Of a DNA stretch of 64,000 nucleotides, positions 37,156 to 45,204 are shown piece after piece. The notes beneath the pieces were generated by a model, which was not told where the DNA came from, did no database searches, and was given only the letters and a program-made list of their open reading frames with translations. Within the stretch, counting starts at the first letter, position 1, and each line of letters begins with the position of its first letter. The position numbers and the translations under genes were made by a program. The stretch is from Kaistella polysaccharea. Its GTDB lineage: Bacteria; Bacteroidota; Bacteroidia; Flavobacteriales; Weeksellaceae. Where the stretch lies: assembly GCF_020410745.1 (NCBI RefSeq), contig NZ_CP084528.1:1116001-1180000 (forward strand). Direction: 5' to 3'.

Positions 37156-37821
37156 TTAGTTGGCCAAAGTATTTTCGCTTTGAAAACATTCTTCATTCGC
37201 TACATTTTGAATTGCTTGGAAAACTTGGGTTTTATAAAATTCACCGAAATAACTGATAAAGTGTCCCTCCTTTGAAATAACCACAAAACTGCTGCACGGA
37301 TAGTGATTCTGAAAGAATAACCGTTCGATTGTTCCGGCTGGATCTTTGTGCCAATTAACAATCCCCTTATATTTTCGTAAACCTGTGTCGTTTTTATATA
37401 CGTAAATAGGCTTAGTTTGCGCGATTTTGTTCACCCCATCTTCTAATTCACGAAACCTGTTTCTTAAAAATGTTTGACCTGTCAATCGAGATGAATTACA
37501 CTCGTCTTCTCCCGGATGAAAAATAATTACAAGTGGTTTTGAATCATCGAGCTTTTCATTTATCGCCTTTTCTATTAAAGATTGCAGGGCCGGTCTGCTG
37601 CTGATATTTCCCCTATTTACTCTAAAAATAAGTTTCTTATGATTCATAGAATCTCCGGGAACATCAAGAAATTTATGAGTCGCCCGAATTTCATCGAATT
37701 TAGTTTTGGTTATTTGATTATCATCTTCATCAAAGTATTTTATCTCCTTTGTTGCAGCTGGTGTCGCGGAACAGGAATACATTAAAATTGCAAATAGCAG
37801 TGTAGGTAAAAGATTTTTCAT
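37156..37821 (-). CDS. Putative lipoprotein, 221 aa
   Basis: Signal peptide MKNLLPTLLFAILMYSCS with lipobox MYSC (Cys17). The mature region is mixed alpha/beta with PLVIIFHPGEDECNSS, IYVYKNDTGLRKYKG and PCSSFVVISKEGHFISYFGE. The last segment resembles the C-terminal strand pair of thioredoxin-like proteins, but there is no CxxC. Function unknown. It ends 12 nt before the start of the small membrane protein gene (37143), consistent with an operon. Confidence 0.75.
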   Translation of the reverse strand: MKNLLPTLLFAILMYSCSATPAATKEIKYFDEDDNQITKTKFDEIRATHKFLDVPGDSMNHKKLIFRVNRGNISSRPALQSLIEKAINEKLDDSKPLVIIFHPGEDECNSSRLTGQTFLRNRFRELEDGVNKIAQTKPIYVYKNDTGLRKYKGIVNWHKDPAGTIERLFFQNHYPCSSFVVISKEGHFISYFGEFYKTQVFQAIQNVANEECFQSENTLAN

Positions 37822-37900
37822 CGTTTAAAAAATTTATAACTGCAAGAAATTTAGTTGAAGACTGCTCATAACGAAAAGTTTACATGGTTTTAAGGAAAAT

Positions 37901-37918
37901 AACGTTCGAGTGAACGTT
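37901..37918 (-). terminator. Hairpin downstream of the 128-aa membrane protein gene
   Basis: Perfect 7-bp stem AACGTTC/GAACGTT with a GAGT loop adjoining the stop codon of the gene at 37922. The T-run on the minus strand is weak. Confidence 0.5.
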
Positions 37919-37921
37919 TTT

Positions 37922-38308
37922 TTAAGGTGTCAAAGCCATTATTTGAGATTTAAAATTTTCAAGTTTGATCAAATAATAACCAGAAAATAATAAGACCCAA
38001 AGCATGAAAACTAAATAAAACGGAATGAAGTTTATTTCAGAATTTTGGATTTGTGCACTCATCAATAAAATTCCAACAATTATTCCACCGATGAAATTAT
38101 AAATCATGGCGTTTTTAAGACTCATCGCAATTAATCCCGTTAAAAAATTCCACCCGGTTAATTTGTCTTTTATTTTAATTTTATTGGGTTCAGAAAAGTC
38201 AATCATAACTTTGTGTGCAAAATCAAGATTTACAGTCACGTGATTTGCGTGTACTGCATATTTAAAATCATACCTCTCAAGAAAGTTTATAATTTGATCT
38301 TTTCCCAT
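37922..38308 (-). CDS. Hypothetical membrane protein, 128 aa
   Basis: The N-terminal half is a soluble beta-rich domain (YDFKYAVHANHVTVNLDFAH, then KVMIDFSEPNKIKIKD). The C-terminal half has two membrane helices (MIYNFIGGIIVGILLMSA and FIPFYLVFMLWVLLFSGYYL). Family not recognised. It is the last chromosomal gene before the cassette array. A tandem GTACCGTAC x2 motif lies just upstream at 38340-38357. Confidence 0.7.
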   Translation of the reverse strand: MGKDQIINFLERYDFKYAVHANHVTVNLDFAHKVMIDFSEPNKIKIKDKLTGWNFLTGLIAMSLKNAMIYNFIGGIIVGILLMSAQIQNSEINFIPFYLVFMLWVLLFSGYYLIKLENFKSQIMALTP

Positions 38309-38483
38309 TATTTAATTTAATGATTTAGTAATAATGCGCGTACCGTACGTACCGTACTGCATTTCGAAAACCAAGACTAAATATACTGAAACTTTATCTT
38401 TAGAAGATACTTTAATGCATCTAAATTTTCTGAAATAAAAGTTGAATATCTTATAAATACTTCCCTCCTACTGTCGGTTACCT

Positions 38484-38620
38484 TAGATTCCATTTTTAAT
38501 TGAAGGAGGCGGTACCCTCACCTCATTTGCTTTATTAATTATTTCTGGATGATTTTTTTTCCATTTTTCATTACAAAGTGAGTCCAACTTATTAGGATGT
38601 CTATTCAAGGGGACTATTTT
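38484..38620 (-). pseudogene. C-terminal gene fragment fused into a truncated attC-like site
   Basis: The minus strand carries an open frame ending at TAA 38484 that reads VPLNRHPNKLDSLCNEKWKK, then NHPEIINKANEVRVPPPSIK and NGI. It runs upstream without a stop into the loop of the truncated repeat at 38586-38707. It looks like the 3' end of a gene whose 5' part was replaced by the repeat. The family is not recognised. Confidence 0.35.
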
Positions 38621-38707
38621 ATCAAGTCTTTGTAAATATAACAAATTGAACAATTAGTGGAAATCTTTAAACTTACGAATATCCCACACTATTGCAAAAC
38701 AGCTGTT
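38586..38707 (-). repeat. attC-like site 0, truncated hybrid (array end)
   Basis: The loop (GGGGACTATTTTATCAAGTC onwards) is type A-like, the right arm (CACTATTGCAAAACAGCTGTT) is type E-like, and the left arm is unrecognisable and overlaps a gene fragment. It is the downstream site of the alpha/beta hydrolase cassette. Probably inactive. Confidence 0.55.
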
Positions 38708-38719
38708 ATCTGATCTTTT

Positions 38720-40363
38720 TCATTTTTTCAAGAAATCCAATATCTTTTTATTTAGAATTCCAGGTTGCTCGAAAGGAATATTATGGGTGCTGTTCTCAAT
38801 TATTTCTAATTTTGCATTATCAATCATTTCTGCAATTTGCACCGTGTGTTCTTGTTTTATATCATCATCGTCACCTGCAAGAATTAATACAGGATTTTTA
38901 ATCTTCTTTAAATCATCAATGGTAATATTGGGATAATTGATCATTAAATTTAATCTTCTTTTTTCCTTTTCATCTTTGGAATTTTCATAACCTTGCTTTA
39001 TTGATTGCATTAATTCATCTTTCACTCCTTGAGGATTTGTATTCGCACCAATTGTAACCAGTTTATTTACCAAATCATGATTTTTAGCATTGAAAATTAA
39101 ACCTGTAATTCCACCATCGCTCCAACCCACGATATTTACTTTTCCCAATTTCAGTTCCTTTATTATTTGTAACAAATCGTCAGCTAACTTCTCATATCCG
39201 TAATTGTTTTTTGCAAAATCAAGACTTTTTCCTTGTGCTCTCGTGTCTATTGCAATCACCTTGAATTGTTTTGTGAAGTATGGAATTTGATTATAAAAAT
39301 CTGAAATTATTCCATTATTTCCTTCTAATAAAATGAGTGGTTCTCCGCTTCCATATTCTTCATAATAAATTTTGGCATGGTCAAGTTTAATATATCTTCC
39401 ATTCGTATTTCTTCCATATATTGTTTTTATGCCTGCTTCTCTGCCTTTATAAAAACTGATTAGTTCTTTTTCAATATGATTTTCTGTTGGCTCTTCATTA
39501 ATTATTTTATAATCAAAATTTGTTTGTCCTTTCTTCTCATAACCGACATTTATATTGGTAAGAAATGTGCCTTCACTTTTTTTCCATTGAGATTGGCTCT
39601 GATATTTGAATATTAAATTTTCCGATAGAGATTTTTTAGCAGAAATTCCAAAAACAAAATCTTCATTATCAATAGGATTGTAATCTACCAGTTGTAAGGT
39701 AATTGCAATTTTATCTAAGTTATTGAATATCAATTTATATTTTAATAAATCAATTATTTGCCAACCTGTTGATGAAGTTTTAAAAATGATATTCTCATTC
39801 AAAATTGATCGGTCTGGCAACGAGTTTTTTACGCTATAGATATTTAGTTTTAAAGTTATTTGTTCAAACTTCGAACTTGGTATTATGTGGAAACTGAAAT
39901 AATTTAATTTTGTTTTTTTATAAATTTCAAAAATATTTCCCTGTTCAATGGTTGGTACATTCTTATCAAACATTTTTGAAAAAGTTATAATGGGACGAGA
40001 TTTCTGACCAATCGTTTTTTCTTTTAATTTTTTTGCGGTTAAAAAAACTTCTTTAATATTCTCAGTTTTAAATTTTAGAATAACGTTCGGATTTTCTTTT
40101 AACTCTAAAAAATTAAATGTTTGCTCCAGATAACCTTCTGCCGTTATGATTACATTTTCATTTTGAAATTCATTTGGAATACTTATTTTGTAAAATCCTC
40201 TTTCATCTGTAATTGCACCTACATTTGTATCTTTAATACCAATAGCACAATACGATAAAGTTTTGTTTTCCTCGTTTTTTATAACCCCCTGAATAATGGT
40301 TTGAGATTTAACTAAAAAGAAAGACAATAATAAGAAGAAGATAAATTGCAATTTCAGTTTCAT
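38720..40363 (-). CDS. Alpha/beta hydrolase with N-terminal carboxypeptidase-D regulatory-like domain
   Basis: A 547-aa exported protein. The signal peptide (MKLKLQFIFFLLLSFFLVKS) is followed by a CarboxypepD_reg-like beta-sandwich (GVIKNEENKTLSYCAIGIKD...), a middle beta-rich region (about 110-300), and a C-terminal alpha/beta hydrolase. The hydrolase has the oxyanion region LLEGNNGIISDF, nucleophile elbow GWSDGG (Ser), acid LILAGDDDDI and the final His in ENSTHNIPFEQP. It is probably a periplasmic or surface esterase or peptidase. Cassette 1; ends GTTATCTG and CAGATAAC match. Confidence 0.88.
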   Translation of the reverse strand: MKLKLQFIFFLLLSFFLVKSQTIIQGVIKNEENKTLSYCAIGIKDTNVGAITDERGFYKISIPNEFQNENVIITAEGYLEQTFNFLELKENPNVILKFKTENIKEVFLTAKKLKEKTIGQKSRPIITFSKMFDKNVPTIEQGNIFEIYKKTKLNYFSFHIIPSSKFEQITLKLNIYSVKNSLPDRSILNENIIFKTSSTGWQIIDLLKYKLIFNNLDKIAITLQLVDYNPIDNEDFVFGISAKKSLSENLIFKYQSQSQWKKSEGTFLTNINVGYEKKGQTNFDYKIINEEPTENHIEKELISFYKGREAGIKTIYGRNTNGRYIKLDHAKIYYEEYGSGEPLILLEGNNGIISDFYNQIPYFTKQFKVIAIDTRAQGKSLDFAKNNYGYEKLADDLLQIIKELKLGKVNIVGWSDGGITGLIFNAKNHDLVNKLVTIGANTNPQGVKDELMQSIKQGYENSKDEKEKRRLNLMINYPNITIDDLKKIKNPVLILAGDDDDIKQEHTVQIAEMIDNAKLEIIENSTHNIPFEQPGILNKKILDFLKK

Positions 40364-40425
40364 AAAAATTAGAGGAATTTTGAAAATATTAAATTAAAAA
40401 AATTAATTGTCTTAAGATGGCAGAT

Positions 40426-40548
40426 AACGTTTTGCGTATTGGCGATGGTGTGGCTTTAATGCGAAAATTTTATTGTTATAGGTTAAACTTCGAAATATCT
40501 AAAAGTTTAAACTTGCAAAAAACCCGCACTATTGCAAAAACCGCTGTT
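40426..40548 (-). repeat. attC-like site 1 (type E)
   Basis: Type E has left arm TTTTGCG...GATGGTGTGG and right arm CCGCACTATTGCAAAAACC between AAC and GTT. It resembles a TAACGTTTTGCGG...GTTA element I know from other Bacteroidota genomes. Cores: CAGATAAC and GTTATCTGC. Confidence 0.75.
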
Positions 40549-40571
40549 ATCTGCAGGTATATTTTTCAATC

Positions 40572-41000
40572 TTATTTAAACTGTAATTTTGCTGACTCAA
40601 AAATTAATTCAGTTATTTTACGAAATTTCTCTCCTTTCTTTGGATTTCCTGTATAACAGAAGTCTTTTTTAAATTCATTCCTTCTATATTCAATATTGAA
40701 ATAAGGTGGGTCAATCCCTTCCATTTTTGCTGTGTCTTTGATTGAAATTTGTTTATATAAATCTACAATTTGGTTGTATTCATTTTTAGATATTTTCCGA
40801 TTGTCCAACTTTTTATTTGCGTAAAATATTTTTACAGTTTCATTTTTCGCTCTTTTTTTATTTGTAGGAATCAAAGTTATACTTGTCTCACCTCCAATAA
40901 TCATTGCATTTCCAGTTTCAAATTTGAGATACTCATTACTTTGGGTTTTACAAGAAATTACCAATACAATCAATAATAAAAATAGTAAATTTTTCCTCAT
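40572..41000 (-). CDS. Putative lipoprotein, cassette 2
   Basis: A 142-aa protein with signal MRKNLLFLLLIVLVISCKT (lipobox VISC). The mature part is Lys-rich with GGETSITLIP, KIFYANKKLDNRKISKNEYN and a C-terminal KDFCYTGNPKKGEKFRKI. Function unknown. Cassette ends GTTATCTGC and GCAGATAAC are complementary. Confidence 0.75.
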   Translation of the reverse strand: MRKNLLFLLLIVLVISCKTQSNEYLKFETGNAMIIGGETSITLIPTNKKRAKNETVKIFYANKKLDNRKISKNEYNQIVDLYKQISIKDTAKMEGIDPPYFNIEYRRNEFKKDFCYTGNPKKGEKFRKITELIFESAKLQFK

Positions 41001-41037
41001 TTAAATTTGTGCTTTTTGTTGGTAAATTCTTGCAGAT

Positions 41038-41160
41038 AACATTTTGCGGCTTTGCGATGGTGCGGATTAATATGATAAATCTTTCTATTATAAACTGAAC
41101 TTCGAAATATATAAAATCTTTAAATTTGCGAAAATCTCGCACTATTTCAAAACCGCTGTT
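41038..41160 (-). repeat. attC-like site 2 (type E)
   Basis: AACATTTTGCGGCTTTGCGA at the left, CGCACTATTTCAAAACCGCT before GTT at the right. Its cores belong to different cassettes: GCAGATAAC (left) and GTTATCTGTA (right). Confidence 0.75.
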
Positions 41161-41174
41161 ATCTGTAGTGCTTT

Positions 41175-42291
41175 TTAATAATAATCAATTTTTCTAATCC
41201 ATTTAAACAAGTCAACACCATCAACATTTTTTATAATTTCAATCCAGTTATTTTTTGAATCGTATTTGTATCTGAAAGATATTTTATGTTTTTTACCTTC
41301 TTCTATATATTGTAAATCGGAAATGCTACCATTTTTATATTTAAACCTTTCAATTATCATTGATTTTTTTATATCTACATTACAGCAATTGCGCTCTGTT
41401 ACGTGATTTAAATTATTATATTTAAAATAATCAAAACTTTCCATTCCTGTCCTATATCTTCTTTTGGTTGAAATTAGATTGTCATTTTTATATTCATATT
41501 CAATCCTATTTGTTAAAAGAGGCTCTTTGTGATTTTCGTCATCTTCGTACAAATCATAATTTTCATATTTGATTAATCTACTTTTCGCATCATAAAAGTT
41601 TAAGATATCTTTATAAACAGTTAAAAGTGAATCTTGAACACCATATGACCAACTCCTTTTTCCTTCTTCTTTCCAAGAGTTCGGATTTTTGTAAATTCTG
41701 TATTTCAATTTTCCTTTATCATTATAATAATATTTGTATTCATTAACAGTTCCATCTTCATCAAATTCTTTTAAAGTTGTCAATTTCCCTTTATCATATT
41801 TTTTGTAAGTATGACGAAAAAAATCATTTTTAGAATTCTGTCTTATAATGTTTACATCTCCGTAATCAGAATAATAGTAGGTTGTGGTATATTTTGAATA
41901 ATTACTTGAGTCTATTTCTTTTTCTATTTTTTATTAATATTATAAATTTTTTTATATGAATTCATAAAATTGTCCTTTTTGCCGAACCACGTATCAACTG
42001 TTATATTTCGGTTTTTGTCAAAATTTCTTTCATAATTTATAAAATAGCACAAATCAGAAGTATACCAAGTGTCTTTAAATCTCGCAATAGTTGATTCTGG
42101 ACCCATAAATCCAGAATGTCCATAATCATCATAATAAAGAAGTTGTGGATTTTCAGTTTCAGTTAAAAAAAGAACTTTTTCTCTAATTTTTTTAATATTC
42201 CAAAAATTGTATCCTTTGGCAAATAGTTTTGCGATTTAAATTCTGTAAAAAATAATAATGTTAAAAGTGTAAAGAATAGACATTTTTTCAT
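41175..42291 (-). pseudogene. Cassette 3 gene broken by two frameshifts
   Basis: One coding sequence spread over three frames. The start at 42291 (MKKCLFFTLLTLLFFTEFKS, signal peptide) runs out of frame at an A-run near 42165-42171. A second piece (TETENPQLLYYDDYGHSGFM...) ends at a T-run near 41927-41932. The third piece begins IEKEIDSSNYSKYTTTYYYS and continues to 41175. Intact it would encode about 370 aa of repeated KYDxKGN/YYYND-type strands, akin to toxin-associated or sugar-binding beta-repeat proteins. Both shifts are in homopolymers, so real decay and sequencing error are both possible. The partial gene at the right edge of the window looks related. Confidence 0.7.
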
Positions 42292-42320
42292 TTAATGACG
42301 GTTTTGTTAGCATTACAGAT

Positions 42321-42440
42321 AACGTACGGGTATTTCTGCAGGCGGGGCTTAATATAACCACCTTTTCTATTTACGAATATATTGAAAATATCTAAAATCT
42401 TCAACTAAAAACTGATCCCCGCTTGCAGAAATATTGTGTT
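42321..42440 (-). repeat. attC-like site 3 (type D)
   Basis: Single copy of a variant: AACGTACGGGTATTTCTGCA at the left, CCCCGCTTGCAGAAATATTG before GTT at the right. Stem arms are close to types A and C. Left core ACAGATAAC, right core GTTATCTGCA. Confidence 0.75.
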
Positions 42441-42454
42441 ATCTGCAGTTTCTT

Positions 42455-42904
42455 TCATTGAATTTCCGAGTTGTTTTCGATAAATCTCTTGTTTATTGGA
42501 TCAGAAATTAAAAATAAACTTCCCATCTCATTGCTATAATTTGGATTATAATATATTGTGCTTGAATCAGAAATGACTTTTATGATTTCTCCAGTTTTCC
42601 TTTCCACAGAAACCGTTGCATAAACTTCTGCGTATCCATTTTTGATTTTATATGGGAACATATTTGAATTTATTTTTCTATCGAAATTCTTAATGTTAGA
42701 TTTAGTTAGTTCTACGCCAATAATTCCAAAAGCATGATTATCAGAACGCTTTAAGTATTTAATTTTTCCTTCAAATTTTATATTATTTGTTAAAGCTTTG
42801 TCAGAAAATTCACTGGTTTGCCTACTAATTTTTAAGTCATAAAATATAAAAATAATTAGAGCAAAAAGTAAAATTAAAAATCTATATTTTTTCATTGATT
42901 TCAT
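42455..42904 (-). CDS. Membrane-anchored protein of unknown function, cassette 4
   Basis: A 149-aa protein with one N-terminal membrane helix (YRFLILLFALIIFIFYDL) and a soluble C-terminal domain (IKFEGKIKYLKRSDNHAFGI, then GYAEVYATVSVERKTGEIIK). The initiator may be the ATG at 42904 or 42895. Family not recognised. Cassette ends GTTATCTGCA and TGCAGATAAC are complementary. Confidence 0.7.
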   Translation of the reverse strand: MKSMKKYRFLILLFALIIFIFYDLKISRQTSEFSDKALTNNIKFEGKIKYLKRSDNHAFGIIGVELTKSNIKNFDRKINSNMFPYKIKNGYAEVYATVSVERKTGEIIKVISDSSTIYYNPNYSNEMGSLFLISDPINKRFIENNSEIQ

Positions 42905-42940
42905 AACTTTTTGTTCTAGGCAGTTTTTTGAAATTGCAGA

Positions 42941-43065
42941 TAACGGTTGGGTATTTCTGTTGGCGGGGACTTTTTATAACAAGTCTTTGTAAATATAACA
43001 AATTGAACAATTAGCAAAAATCTTGATGATAGGAACTTCCGCCCCGCTAATAGAAATACCTTGTT
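42941..43065 (-). repeat. attC-like site 4 (type A)
   Basis: Type A has left arm GGTATTTCTGTTGGCGGGG and right arm CCCCGCTAATAGAAATACC; the arms are complementary except for two G-T wobbles on the plus strand. Cores: GCAGATAAC and GTTACCAGCA. Confidence 0.85.
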
Positions 43066-43162
43066 ACCAGCAGTTTTTTTTGTGGTTAGTAGTTTAAAGT
43101 TATAAAGAGAATTTTCTTGTGAATCATTTTTCAATTTCATATTTGTAAAGCAATTCCTCGTT

Positions 43163-43447
43163 TTATTGTGGGTCCGATTTATTCCACATTTCTAAAAACT
43201 CAACCTCTGTCATTTCGTTGTCGATAAATTCAGTAATTTCAAGTTGTTGATCGGCTAAACCTCCAAAATCATCTTCTAAATACTGTTCGTTATATTTAAG
43301 AATTTTGCCATTTCGGAAAAGTTGAATTTGCTTTATAACATTTAAGTTTTTGTCTGTTTCAAAAAAATAAGTTGAATCACCCCAAGAATCAGTCAATTCT
43401 TCTCCAGTAGTTTCTTCCCAAAATTTTTTAAAATATCTTGTATTCAT
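43163..43447 (-). CDS. Small soluble acidic protein, cassette 5
   Basis: A 94-aa protein from ATG 43447 (MNTRYFKKFWEETTGEELTD). The apparent longer frame (to 43546) reads through the repeat and is an artefact. Acidic C-terminus with NEQYLEDDFGGLADQQLEIT and EFLEMWNKSD. No family recognised; the size and charge resemble immunity-type proteins, but this is only an impression. Cassette ends GTTACCAGCA and TGCTGGTAAC match. Confidence 0.65.
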   Translation of the reverse strand: MNTRYFKKFWEETTGEELTDSWGDSTYFFETDKNLNVIKQIQLFRNGKILKYNEQYLEDDFGGLADQQLEITEFIDNEMTEVEFLEMWNKSDPQ

Positions 43448-43477
43448 ATAAAAACGATTCTTTTTAAAATTGCTGGT

Positions 43478-43601
43478 AACGGTTGGGTATTTCTGTTGGC
43501 GGGGACTTTTTAAAACAAGTCTTGGTAAATATAAGAAATTGAGCAATTAACGAAAATATTTATGATATAATCTTTCACCCCGCTAATAGAAATACCTTGT
43601 T
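43478..43601 (-). repeat. attC-like site 5 (type A)
   Basis: Left core CTGGTAAC, right core GTTGTACGAC. The loop variant (TTTTTAAAACAAGTC, AAGAAATTGAGCAATTAACG) is shared only with site 20, which follows the duplicate of the same gene. Confidence 0.85.
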
Positions 43602-43615
43602 GTACGACGTTTTTT

Positions 43616-44059
43616 TTACTCAATATACTTATTTAATTTCGGTTGCAAAATCCAAACTCCAACTATATAAAACCAAAGTAAAAAGAAATTCCCTGCTGTT
43701 CCAAAAGTCTCAAGATTTTTATTCTTTTCATATTTCGTTAAACTTTCAGAACCTAGAAGAAGTAATATTAATCCACATAGAATTGCAAATAAATGAAAAG
43801 GGAATATTTTTATAAGTCCGTTTCCATTATTGACTGAAATATCATAAATCATATAAATTATTAAAACAAAAAAGTAAAATATAGAATAGAAAGTCGAAAA
43901 TTTTGTTAACAGTTTTCTTCCAGAATTATTTGTTCCATTTTTTTTGTCAAATTCCGTGATAATGGAATACATCCACAAGTAAAAAGGGGCACCGAGAAAA
44001 AATAAAAAGAAAATTTTCGTGGCATTTTGATTTAAGTACCATTTAGATATTTCTTCCAT
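43616..44059 (-). CDS. Four-helix membrane protein, cassette 6 (duplicated in cassette 21)
   Basis: A 147-aa protein with about four hydrophobic segments (FFLFFLGAPFYLWMYSIITE, STFYSIFYFFVLIIYMIY, FPFHLFAILCGLILLLLGSE, FFLLWFYIVGVWIL). Function unknown. A copy at 54829-55272 differs by one residue (Ser versus Phe in MYSIITEF). Cassette ends GTTGTACGAC and GTCGTACAAC are perfectly complementary. Both copies carry the same downstream repeat variant, defining the mobile unit. Confidence 0.75.
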   Translation of the reverse strand: MEEISKWYLNQNATKIFFLFFLGAPFYLWMYSIITEFDKKNGTNNSGRKLLTKFSTFYSIFYFFVLIIYMIYDISVNNGNGLIKIFPFHLFAILCGLILLLLGSESLTKYEKNKNLETFGTAGNFFLLWFYIVGVWILQPKLNKYIE

Positions 44060-44105
44060 AATTTAATTTTACTCTTGTATGTGCAGTTTTATTAAAATGT
44101 CGTAC

Positions 44106-44229
44106 AACGGTTGGGTATTTCTGTTGGCGGGGACTTTTTATAACAAGTCTTGGTAAATATAACAAATTGAACAATTAGCGAAAATCTTTATGATAGGAAC
44201 TTCCGACCCGCTAATAGAAATACTTTGTT
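44106..44229 (-). repeat. attC-like site 6 (type A)
   Basis: Left core GTCGTACAAC, right core GTTACCAGGA. Right arm ends AAATACTTT instead of AAATACCTT. Confidence 0.85.
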
Positions 44230-44240
44230 ACCAGGAGTTT

Positions 44241-45053
44241 TTATATTTCCATTTCTACCATTTCGGCTCTTGCCCCAAATCTAATAGGTAAAATACTCGT
44301 TCCAATTCCTTTTGAAATATACATTTTTGGCTCCGAGTCTTTATACCAACCTTTTAAATATCTTCCACTTCCTTGAGGTTTGAATGGAACAATTCCTAAG
44401 AATGTAATTTGTCCTCCGTGAGTATGACCAGAAAGAACTAAATCAATATTTATATTTCCTTTTTGTTTTGTAATTATATCTCTATGTTCAGGACAGTGTG
44501 ATAAAACAATATTTGTTGCAGAGCTTTTTAGATTTTCAGTCGCTTTTACGAAATCAGCATCGCCACCAATAAAATCGTCAATTCCAATTATTGATATATC
44601 ACGGTTTCTTATTGATATAGTTCTATTCTCATTTATTAACAATTCGCAATTATTTTGAAAATAGACACTTTTAAGTTCATTTAGATTAACATTTCCCCAA
44701 TATTCCCAATTTCCCGTTATAGCATATTTTTTAATCGAATTATCAATTAATTTGAGGAATAAGTTCAAATGTTCTATTTTTTCTGTTTTGTCAACAGAAT
44801 CCCCAGTGATAAATATTAAATCGGGTTTCAGTATATTTATTTTTTTCGCTATAGATTTGTGGAAAAATCTTAATTGATCAAAATGTAAATCCGAAATTTG
44901 TATGATTCTTATTTTATTCTTTTCCGATTTTGAGATGTCAAAATAATTCCAGTCAATAACATATTTTTCAAACCAAAATGAGTCTAAAAGAATTAATCCA
45001 GATGTGGCTAATATTCCTGTTTTTATAAATTTTCTTCTGGTTAATTTTTTCAT
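44241..45053 (-). CDS. Metallophosphoesterase, cassette 7
   Basis: A 270-aa calcineurin-like phosphoesterase with a basic signal or anchor (MKKLTRRKFIKTGILATSGL, Arg-Arg included). Metal-binding motifs: ISDLHFD (DxH), ITGDSVD (GD), VLSHCPEH (H) and LSGHTHGGQ (GHxH). The usual GNHD/E motif reads TGNWEYWG, with Trp in the His position, which may alter catalysis. Similar to YkuE/YaeI-type phosphodiesterases acting at the outer face of the membrane. Cassette ends GTTACCAG and CTGGTAAC match. Confidence 0.88.
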   Translation of the reverse strand: MKKLTRRKFIKTGILATSGLILLDSFWFEKYVIDWNYFDISKSEKNKIRIIQISDLHFDQLRFFHKSIAKKINILKPDLIFITGDSVDKTEKIEHLNLFLKLIDNSIKKYAITGNWEYWGNVNLNELKSVYFQNNCELLINENRTISIRNRDISIIGIDDFIGGDADFVKATENLKSSATNIVLSHCPEHRDIITKQKGNINIDLVLSGHTHGGQITFLGIVPFKPQGSGRYLKGWYKDSEPKMYISKGIGTSILPIRFGARAEMVEMEI

Positions 45054-45069
45054 TTCTAAAATTACTGGT

Positions 45070-45189
45070 AACGGTTGGGTATTTATGCAGGCGGGATAAA
45101 AATACGAAAACTTTATACTTGCTAAAATCTTAATTAATTGCTAAAATCTTCGATGAAAACGTCTGACCCGCTTGTATAAATACCTTGTT
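45070..45189 (-). repeat. attC-like site 7 (type B)
   Basis: Type B has left arm GGTATTTATGCAGGCGGG and right arm CCCGCTTGTATAAATACC, complementary except for two G-T wobbles on the plus strand. Cores: ACTGGTAAC and GTTAGTGGC. Confidence 0.85.
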
Positions 45190-45204
45190 AGTGGCTGTCT
45201 TTTT

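Noticed and set aside
38340..38357. Tandem GTACCGTAC motif as an operator or attachment site
   Set aside because: Only two short copies, no partner copy elsewhere in the window and no regulator nearby.
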